The translations under genes were made by a program, and so were the position numbers. DNA of 14,504 nucleotides, taken from contig DASQDI010000054.1 of the NCBI GenBank assembly GCA_035634255.1, forward strand, positions 1 through 14,504, given 5' to 3'. This DNA is from DATLMR01 sp035634255 (lineage in GTDB: Bacteria > Acidobacteriota > Blastocatellia > UBA7656). The notes under the pieces are model-generated. The model had not been told where the DNA came from. It searched no databases and worked only from the letters and a program-made list of their open reading frames with translations. Of this stretch, positions 6,175 through 12,317 are shown in pieces; position 1 is the stretch's first letter; every line of letters begins with the position of its first letter.

Positions 6175-6840
6175 TTGCTCGAAGTCAAAGGTCTTACCAA
6201 GCAGTATCCGACCCCGCGCGGCCCCATCTCGATACTGAACGACGTAACGCTCTCGCTCTCGCGCGGCGACGCCGTGTCGATTATGGGCCCGTCGGGGAGC
6301 GGGAAGAGCACCCTCCTTTACATACTCGGGGCGTTGGAGCCGCCATCCTCAGGCACGGTCACCCTCGACGGGCGGGACCCGTTCGCCCTGCCTGAGAGAG
6401 AACTCGCGGCTTTCAGGAACAAAGAGATCGGCTTCATCTTTCAGGACCATTGCCTGCTGCCGCAGTGCTCGGTGCTCGAAAACGTCCTGACCCCCACGCT
6501 CGTCGCGGAGTCGAACGGCAATTACACTGAGAGAGCGCGCGCGCTCCTCCGGCAGGTCGGGCTCGACTCCCGGCTGGAGCACCGCCCGTCGGAGTTGTCG
6601 GGCGGGGAGAAGCAGCGCGTGGCGCTCGCGCGGGCCTTGATAAGAGAGCCGCTCCTGCTCCTGTGCGACGAGCCGACCGGGAACCTCGACCGCGCCTCGG
6701 CGGAAGTCGTCGCCTCCCTCCTGATGGAACTGCACAAGAGGCAGGAGACGATCCTGATAGTCGTGACTCACAGCTCCGAGCTAGCCTCGAAATTCCCCGT
6801 GCGGTTCGAGCTTCAGGGGCAACAGCTCGTCAGGGCGTGA
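6175..6840 (+). CDS. ABC transporter ATP-binding protein (MacB/LolD/YbbA type)
   Basis: A complete 221-residue nucleotide-binding subunit. Walker A GPSGSGKST is at 38-46, the Q-loop glutamine at 90 (FIFQD), the signature LSGGEKQR at 141-148, Walker B LLLLCDEP at 160-167 followed by the D-loop region TGNLD, and the switch histidine at 199 (VTHS). The short ALARALIREP...DEPTGNLD pattern and overall length are those of the MacB/LolD/FtsE class, which work as mechanotransmitters with FtsX-fold permeases rather than as classical importers. It begins with TTG, supported by a well-spaced GAGG. It starts 26 bases after the GT4 stop and ends 18 bases before the permease start, so the two transporter subunits are surely a pair. 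Confidence 0.95.
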   Translation: MLEVKGLTKQYPTPRGPISILNDVTLSLSRGDAVSIMGPSGSGKSTLLYILGALEPPSSGTVTLDGRDPFALPERELAAFRNKEIGFIFQDHCLLPQCSVLENVLTPTLVAESNGNYTERARALLRQVGLDSRLEHRPSELSGGEKQRVALARALIREPLLLLCDEPTGNLDRASAEVVASLLMELHKRQETILIVVTHSSELASKFPVRFELQGQQLVRA

Positions 6841-6858
6841 CCCCTGCTCAAGCTAAAG

Positions 6859-9800
6859 ATGCAAAGATCGACGCTCATCAAACGGAGTCTCACGTACTAC
6901 TGGCGGACGAACATCGCCGTGGTGCTCGGGGTGGCCTGCGCGGTCGCGGTCCTCGCGGGCGCTCTGCTGGTCGGCGACTCGGTGCGGGGGAGCCTGCGCA
7001 ACCTCTTCCTGCAAAGGCTCGGGAACGCCGATTACGTGATCTCGTCCGCGGGCTTCTTCCGCGAGGGGCTGTCGGACGACCTCCGCGCGAGCGAGCAGTT
7101 CGCGGGCCGGTTTGAAGCCGCGTGCCCGTTGATCGTCTTCGAGGGCGTGGTCGAGCACGACACGAGCGGCAGGAGGGGCTCGGACGTTCAGGTCTACGGG
7201 GTGGACGACCGCTTCTGGGATTTTCATGGGGAAAGCGGCGGCGGCAAATCCCTCGGCGACCGCGAGACGATGGTGAGCGCGAGCCTCTCGGAAGAACTGG
7301 GCGTAAAGGCCGGCGACAGCCTGCTCGTGAGAATAGAGAAGCCGTCCGACATCCCTTCCGAATCACTCCACGGGCGGAAGGAAGACCTCGGCCGGACCAT
7401 CCGGTTGAGCATCCGCGAAGTGCTCCCCGGCTCCGCGCTCGGGGAGTTCTCTCTCCGCCCGCAGCAGGGGGCCGTGCGCGCCGTCTTCGTCCCCCTCGCG
7501 AGGCTTCAGAAAGACCTCGAAGCGCCCGGCAAGGTCAACGCGATCCTCGTCGCGGAGAAGGCAGTCGGGGACAAGGCGGGAGACTTCGCTAAGTCCTCCG
7601 TCATAGAACAGGCCATCAGAGCCACTTTCAAGCTGGAAGACCTTGGCCTCAAGGTCCGCGCCATCGAGGGGCAGGGCAGCCTCGCGCTCGAATCGGAGAG
7701 CGCCCTCGTAAACGACGCGCTCGAAGATACGGCGCGCGTGACCGCCGCCCGCGTGAATGCCTCGGTCACCCCGGTCCTGAGTTATCTCGCGAATGAAATC
7801 CGCCTGGGCGAGCGCGCGGTCCCTTACTCCATCGCGACCGCCGTGGACGACGAGGCGTTCGCGGCAGTGAAGGGAGGCGGCGGGTCAGAGGCGGAGCGAA
7901 TGCCGCCCATCCTGCTGAACGACTGGACCGCGCGCGAGCTGAGCGCGAAGCCGGGCGACGTTGTCACTCTGGAATATTACCTCTGGGAGCAGGAGGGCAG
8001 GCTTTCGACGCGCACGGCGGAGTTCCGCGTGGCCGGGGCCATCCCGATCACCGGGGCGGCTGCCGACCGGGACCTCGTACCCGAATACCCCGGAATCACC
8101 GGGACCGAAAGCCTCTCGGATTGGGACCCCCCGTTCCCGATGGACCTTGGGCGCATTCGCCCGGTCGACGAGGACTACTGGGACACGTACCGCACGACTC
8201 CCAAGGCGTTCATCCCGCTCGCCGCCGGGCAGAAGCTATGGTCCTCGCGGTTCGGAGACCTCACGTCGCTTCGAATCAGGCCCTCGGGCGGTACCGACTT
8301 GCAGGCGGCCTTAGCTTCTTTCAGGGACGGGTTGAGGGCCGACGTGGACCCGATCCAGATGGGGCTCGCGGTGAACCCGACGCGCGCGCAGGGGCTCGAA
8401 GCCTCGCGCGGGGCGACGGACTTCGGGGAGTACTTCATCTACTTCAGCTTCTTTCTGGTCGTGAGCGCGCTGTTGCTCACGGCGCTCTTCTTCAAGCTCG
8501 GCATCGAGCAGCGCTCGAAAGAGGTGGGCCTGCTCAGGTCCGTGGGTTTCCCCGCGAAGAGGATTCGCAATTTATTTCTGAGCGAGGGGCTGATCCTCGC
8601 GGCCGCGGGCAGTTTACTGGGGCTCGCGGGCGCGCTCGGTTACGGGTGGTTCGTGATGTTCGGCCTGCGGACGTGGTGGGTAGATGCGGTCGGGACCACC
8701 GCGCTCGACCTGCATGTGTCGCCCTCGTCTCTCATCCTCGGAGGGCTGGGCGGAGTCGTCACCTCCCTGGCCGTGATCGCGTGGACGCTCAGGTCCCTCG
8801 CCCCGGCTTCGCCTCGCAGCCTGCTCACCGGCGCGGGCATGAGCGCGCCGGCGTCGGAGGGCGCGGGCGCGAAGCGTGGGCGGAGATTTCTTCCCGCGCG
8901 GTTCGGCTCGATCCACCTCTCGGTCATATTCGCGGCCTGCGGGGTTCTGCTTCTGGCCGGGGCGCTTTTAAACCTCTTCGGGCAGGTGGCGGGGTTCTTC
9001 GGCGCGGGCACACTGCTGTTGATATCGGCGCTCTTTTACCTTTCGGCGTGGCTTCGGAAAGACAAGCGCACCCTACTGAGCGGCGGCGGGCTCTGGGCCG
9101 TCTCGAGGCTCGGCTTTCGCAACACGACTTACCGTCCCGGCAGGAGCGTCCTCTGCATCGCCCTGATCGCTTCGGCCACCTTCATCATCGTGGCGGTTGA
9201 CGCATTCAGGCGGGACGGCCGCGATGCATCGCTCGACCGCAAGTCCGGCGGAGGCGGCTTCCCCCTGCTGGCCGAATCGCTGCTCCCACTCGTTCATGAC
9301 CCGGCGACCGCCGAGGGCAAAGAGGCCCTGAGCCTTCATTCGCAGGGCGAGAACGCCCTCGACGGAGTGACCTTCGAGCGATTCCGCCTGAGGCCGGGGG
9401 ATGACGCGAGCTGTCTCAACCTTTATCAGCCGAAGAACCCGCGAATCCTCGGCGCGTCGGAGGGCTTTGTGAAGGGCGGGCGCTTCGGCTTTCAGAGCAG
9501 TCTCGCGCTCTCTCCCGAAGAAAAGGAGAACCCGTGGCTGCTGCTCGATAAGGACCCCGGCGACGGCTCGGTCCCGGTGATCGCCGACGCCAACTCGATG
9601 ACCTACGTCCTGCACCTCGGCCTCGGGGACGAGTTCGTTTTGAATCAGGGGACGAATAACCCGATCAGGCTGAGGCTGGTGGGCGCGCTCTCCGACAGCA
9701 TCTTTCAAAGCGAGCTGCTGATGTCGGAGGCGAATTTCCTGCGCCTCTTCCCGGAGCAGGAGGGCTACCGATTCTTTCTGATCGACACGGCCCCCGAGCG

Positions 9801-10284
9801 CGCTCAGGAAGTGGCGGGGGTGCTGGAAGAGTCGCTTTCGGACTTCGGCTTCGACGCGATGCCGACGGGCGAGCGGCTGGCGGCATTCCACCGCGTTGAG
9901 AACACCTACCTCTCCACGTTCCAGACTTTGGGAGGGCTGGGCCTCGTGCTCGGCACTCTGGGGCTCGCGACCGTGCTGCTGCGCAACATTCTGGAGCGGC
10001 GCAAGGAGATGGCGTTGCTCAGAGCGGTCGGCTACGAATACTCGCACTTCGCCGTTATGGTCATCGCGGAAAACGCCCTGCTCCTTCTGTTCGGGCTCGC
10101 GGCCGGGACGTTGTGCGCGCTTCTGGCAATCGCCCCGGCCTTCCTGTCCCGCGGGGGGCGCCTCCCGACCCTGACCCTGGCGCTGCTGCTCCTGGTGGTG
10201 CTCGCGACGGGGATCGTCACGTCGCTCGCGGCGACCTCGGCGGCCTTGCGCGACCAACTCCTTTCCGCCCTCCGCGCCGAATAG
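6859..10284 (+). CDS. Large FtsX-fold ABC transporter permease, duplicated core
   Basis: The protein has 1141 residues, far larger than LolC/LolE (~400) or MacB (~650), and nearer in design to YbbP-type permeases. An N-terminal transmembrane helix lies at ~18-38, followed by a periplasmic region of about 480 residues. A first FtsX core has helices near 526-548, 573-597 and 625-644. Central helices lie near 686-708, 715-733 and 764-783, then a second periplasmic region of about 235 residues, and a second FtsX core has helices near 1023-1046, 1064-1096 and 1105-1130. The coupling segment is duplicated: EVGLLRSVGF at 555-564 and EMALLRAVGY at 1050-1059. Ten helices with two cores suggest one chain replaces a permease dimer. 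It should act with the ATPase to move or extract a hydrophobic or periplasmic substrate across the envelope. ATG 6859 has only weak ribosome-binding bases. Last gene of the block; no clear terminator follows. Confidence 0.93.
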   Translation: MQRSTLIKRSLTYYWRTNIAVVLGVACAVAVLAGALLVGDSVRGSLRNLFLQRLGNADYVISSAGFFREGLSDDLRASEQFAGRFEAACPLIVFEGVVEHDTSGRRGSDVQVYGVDDRFWDFHGESGGGKSLGDRETMVSASLSEELGVKAGDSLLVRIEKPSDIPSESLHGRKEDLGRTIRLSIREVLPGSALGEFSLRPQQGAVRAVFVPLARLQKDLEAPGKVNAILVAEKAVGDKAGDFAKSSVIEQAIRATFKLEDLGLKVRAIEGQGSLALESESALVNDALEDTARVTAARVNASVTPVLSYLANEIRLGERAVPYSIATAVDDEAFAAVKGGGGSEAERMPPILLNDWTARELSAKPGDVVTLEYYLWEQEGRLSTRTAEFRVAGAIPITGAAADRDLVPEYPGITGTESLSDWDPPFPMDLGRIRPVDEDYWDTYRTTPKAFIPLAAGQKLWSSRFGDLTSLRIRPSGGTDLQAALASFRDGLRADVDPIQMGLAVNPTRAQGLEASRGATDFGEYFIYFSFFLVVSALLLTALFFKLGIEQRSKEVGLLRSVGFPAKRIRNLFLSEGLILAAAGSLLGLAGALGYGWFVMFGLRTWWVDAVGTTALDLHVSPSSLILGGLGGVVTSLAVIAWTLRSLAPASPRSLLTGAGMSAPASEGAGAKRGRRFLPARFGSIHLSVIFAACGVLLLAGALLNLFGQVAGFFGAGTLLLISALFYLSAWLRKDKRTLLSGGGLWAVSRLGFRNTTYRPGRSVLCIALIASATFIIVAVDAFRRDGRDASLDRKSGGGGFPLLAESLLPLVHDPATAEGKEALSLHSQGENALDGVTFERFRLRPGDDASCLNLYQPKNPRILGASEGFVKGGRFGFQSSLALSPEEKENPWLLLDKDPGDGSVPVIADANSMTYVLHLGLGDEFVLNQGTNNPIRLRLVGALSDSIFQSELLMSEANFLRLFPEQEGYRFFLIDTAPERAQEVAGVLEESLSDFGFDAMPTGERLAAFHRVENTYLSTFQTLGGLGLVLGTLGLATVLLRNILERRKEMALLRAVGYEYSHFAVMVIAENALLLLFGLAAGTLCALLAIAPAFLSRGGRLPTLTLALLLLVVLATGIVTSLAATSAALRDQLLSALRAE

Positions 10285-10403
10285 AGCGGGTTCGTTAAAA
10301 TCGAAAGTTTGAAATGGCTATGTTTATTGAATGACCGAAGGGGAGGGGAGAGCGGAGAGAGCAGTTTGTTTGACCTGGGGAAACCGGCTTGATCCGCGCT
10401 ACT

Positions 10404-10787
10404 TCACGAAGCTTTCGATTCGAGCCTTTCGAGCCGTGAATTGAAGTCCCGGAAATCGGATTGCAGGTTCAGAAAGTTGTCGTTGAGCGCCGCGATAGTT
10501 CGCCCGACCTTTTTGAGCCCGGCATCCATGTCGGAGCGCAGAGCGGTCACCTGTTTCTCCACCCCATCTATCCGCGCTTCCAGCTTCTGTTCGAGCGCGT
10601 TGATCCGCCCATCCCATTTCTGGTCGAGCGCGTCAATGCGCTGTTCCATCCTCTGGTCGAACGAATCAACTCGCTGCTCCATTCTCTGGTCGAACGAATC
10701 AATTCGCTGTTCCATTCTCTGGTCGAGCGCGTTGATTCGCTCAAGCACGGTTTCGATGGTCGGCTTTGTTGTCAACTCGTCGGTCAT
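10404..10787 (-). CDS. Small coiled-coil protein built of 11-residue (hendecad) repeats
   Basis: Starting at the second ATG (10787) gives 127 residues. The first ATG (10793) is only one base from the AGGAG at 10795-10799, whereas the second is seven bases away. Residues 18-72 are five consecutive 11-residue units, from INALDQRMEQR to INALEQKLEAR. Each has hydrophobic residues at positions 1, 4 and 8 (spacing 3-4-4), the pattern of a hendecad coiled coil. The tail (about 73-127) continues as amphipathic helix ending LERLESKAS. There is no signal peptide, membrane segment or cysteine. It probably forms an elongated cytoplasmic oligomer; function unknown. It is convergent with the permease and divergent from the second propeller gene. 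The overlapping + strand frames are shadows of its repeats. Confidence 0.85.
   Translation of the reverse strand: MTDELTTKPTIETVLERINALDQRMEQRIDSFDQRMEQRVDSFDQRMEQRIDALDQKWDGRINALEQKLEARIDGVEKQVTALRSDMDAGLKKVGRTIAALNDNFLNLQSDFRDFNSRLERLESKAS
10588..10752. repeat. Five 33-bp tandem repeats inside the coiled-coil gene
   Basis: Units begin at 10588, 10621, 10654, 10687 and 10720. The units at 10654 and 10687 are 31/33 identical; the outer ones have diverged but keep the TGTTCGA/TGGTCGA opening. Each encodes one 11-residue coiled-coil unit, so copy number changes would keep the frame. Confidence 0.88.
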
Positions 10788-10794
10788 TCTCATT

Positions 10795-10799
10795 CTCCT
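10795..10799 (-). promoter_or_regulatory. Shine-Dalgarno deciding the start of the coiled-coil gene
   Basis: Read on the - strand this is AGGAG within AAAGGAG. It lies seven bases before the ATG at 10787 but only one base before the ATG at 10793, which favours the shorter protein. Confidence 0.75.
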
Positions 10800-10824
10800 T
10801 TAAAAAGGTTTCAACTTCTGACAG

Positions 10825-10855
10825 AGTATACACCCACTCCGGAATTAGGGGACAA
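10825..10855 (-). promoter_or_regulatory. Candidate promoter of the coiled-coil gene
   Basis: On the - strand a -10-like TATACT (10830-10825, five of six) is preceded by TTGTCC (10855-10850) with a 19-bp spacer, slightly longer than ideal. The start site would be near 10818, about 30 bases before the ATG. Confidence 0.35.
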
Positions 10856-10884
10856 GACGTATATCAAGGGCGGGAATCGCGGGA

Positions 10885-10901
10885 TGTAAAAGATTGTAAA
10901 A
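10885..10901. promoter_or_regulatory. Paired TGTAAAA boxes, one helical turn apart
   Basis: TGTAAAA occurs at 10885-10891 and 10895-10901, exactly 10 bp apart. Its complement TTTTACA is the same core as the boxes at 735, 765 and 785 in the other AT-rich gap. They lie between the divergent coiled-coil and propeller genes and could be regulator sites, or simply AT-rich promoter sequence. Confidence 0.25.
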
Positions 10902-10922
10902 TCGGTAACTGACGGCTATACA
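10894..10922 (+). promoter_or_regulatory. Candidate promoter of the second propeller gene
   Basis: TTGTAA (10894-10899) and TATACA (10917-10922) are separated by 17 bp, each matching four of six consensus bases. The leader to GTG 10985 would be about 55 bases. Confidence 0.3.
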
Positions 10923-10984
10923 TCTTTCGTCTTTATCGGAGAATGTTTTACTATTAGTGTTATTCCCGAACCAGGAGAAAAGTC

Positions 10985-12250
10985 GTGCGAAAAAGATTAC
11001 TCACAGCTTTAGCCCTATTTATTTTTTCCGCCAACGCGGCGGTGGCGGAGAACTGGCCTCAGTGGCGCGGCCCGTCTTTAAACGGCATCAGCACCGAGTC
11101 GAACCTGCCCGTGCGGTGGACCACCGAAGAGAACGTCGCGTGGAAGATTCCGATGCCGGACATGAGCGGCTCGACCCCGATCATCTGGGGGGAGAAGATA
11201 TTCCTCAACCTCGCGGAAGGGGACGACCTGTACCTCTGGTGCCTCGACCGCAAAGATGGGAAGCTGCTGTGGAAGAAGCGGCTCGGCGGCGGGAACGTCA
11301 AGATGCGGAAGCAGAACATGTCGTCGCCCTCGCCCGTCACCGACGGCAGGAACGTGTGGGTGATGACCGGGACGGGCATACTGAAGGGGTTCGACTTCCA
11401 CGGCAACGAGACGTGGTCCCGCGACATTCAGAAAGACTACGGCCAGTTCGGCCTGAACTGGGGGTATGCGTCGTCGCCCCTTCTTTACGAGGACTCCCTG
11501 TTCGTGCAGGTCCTTCACGGGTTTAAGACCGACGACCCTTCTTACGTGCTCCGCGTCGACAAGAAGTCGGGCAAGACGCTCTGGAAGGTCGAGCGGCCCA
11601 CGGCCGCCATCAAGGAGTCGCCGGACTCTTACTCGACGCCCGCCATAGTGCGCCACGCGGGTCGCATGGAGCTCGTGATCACGGGGGGCGATTGCGTGAC
11701 CGGGCATGATCTCGCGACTGGGAAAGAGTTGTGGAGGGCCGGGGGGCTCAACCCGGAGAACCACCCTTTCTACAGGATCGTCGCCTCGCCGGTCGTGTCC
11801 GAAGGGATAATCTACGCGCCGAGCCGGATCAAGCCGCTCGTGGCGATCCGCCCCGGCGGTCGCGGAGACATAACGGAGACGCACAGGCTGTGGTCATTCC
11901 AGAACGGGCCCGACGTTCCGTCGCCCGTCTCCGACGGCAAGTACCTTTACATAGTCGACGACAGGGGGGTGATGTGGTGCCTCGACGCGAAGTCGGGGCA
12001 GGTCGTGTGGGGCCAGCAGAGGGTGAAGCCCGGAACCTACAGCGCGTCGCCCGTGCTCGCCGACGGCAAGATTTATGTCACGAACGAAGACGGGTTGACG
12101 ACGGTCGTCAAGGCCGGGCCGACGTTCGAGGTCCTCGCCGAGAATAATCTGGACGACTACTGCCTGAGCTCCCCGGCGATCTCGGACGGCCAGATATTCA
12201 TCCGCACGACGAAGCACCTCTACTGCATAGGGAAGCGTAAAGGGAAGTGA
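10985..12250 (+). CDS. Secreted PQQ-like beta-propeller repeat protein (second copy)
   Basis: The protein has 421 residues. It starts at GTG 10985, with AGGAG (10973-10977) seven bases upstream. The Sec signal peptide is MRKRL, a hydrophobic core and an AVA site near residue 21. The mature protein opens NWPQWRGPSLNG (23-34), the same hallmark as the operon copy at 2130-3365. Blade motifs ending in the conserved W are at 86-96 (CLDRKDGKLLW), 190-200 (RVDKKSGKTLW), 240-250 (GHDLATGKELW) and 332-342 (CLDAKSGQVVW). Recurrent S-S/A-P-V segments between them fit a seven- or eight-bladed propeller. No catalytic residues of quinoprotein dehydrogenases are apparent. It probably acts in the periplasm as a binding or assembly protein. 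It has its own leader and is separated from the operon by the coiled-coil gene; a GC-rich hairpin follows at once, before the S9 peptidase gene. Confidence 0.92.
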   Translation: MRKRLLTALALFIFSANAAVAENWPQWRGPSLNGISTESNLPVRWTTEENVAWKIPMPDMSGSTPIIWGEKIFLNLAEGDDLYLWCLDRKDGKLLWKKRLGGGNVKMRKQNMSSPSPVTDGRNVWVMTGTGILKGFDFHGNETWSRDIQKDYGQFGLNWGYASSPLLYEDSLFVQVLHGFKTDDPSYVLRVDKKSGKTLWKVERPTAAIKESPDSYSTPAIVRHAGRMELVITGGDCVTGHDLATGKELWRAGGLNPENHPFYRIVASPVVSEGIIYAPSRIKPLVAIRPGGRGDITETHRLWSFQNGPDVPSPVSDGKYLYIVDDRGVMWCLDAKSGQVVWGQQRVKPGTYSASPVLADGKIYVTNEDGLTTVVKAGPTFEVLAENNLDDYCLSSPAISDGQIFIRTTKHLYCIGKRKGK

Positions 12251-12287
12251 TGCCCGCCGGAGCGTGCGTCGCGCGCGCTCGCGGGCA
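12251..12287 (+). terminator. GC-rich hairpin after the propeller gene, possible terminator or attenuator
   Basis: TGCCCGC (12251-12257) pairs with GCGGGCA (12281-12287), and after a two-base bulge GAGCG (12260-12264) pairs with CGCTC (12276-12280). It begins on the base after the TGA stop. No U-run follows (CTGCCATTAAAAG), so it may be a weak terminator, or protect the upstream 3' end and reduce expression of the peptidase gene. Confidence 0.4.
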
Positions 12288-12317
12288 CTGCCATTAAAAG
12301 CAACAGGAGAATCGACC

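Noticed and set aside
6175..10284. Specific assignment as MacAB or LolCDE
   Set aside because: No MacA-like adaptor or LolC/LolE pair is present and the permease is much larger than either, so only the broad class is supported.
10588..10752. Regular repeats considered as a CRISPR array
   Set aside because: The 33-bp units are contiguous with no spacers and encode an in-frame peptide repeat.
10441..10889. + strand frames of 120 and 142 residues across the coiled-coil gene
   Set aside because: Their apparent repeats are complements of the 33-bp units. The - strand has AGGAG plus ATG and a coherent hendecad pattern.
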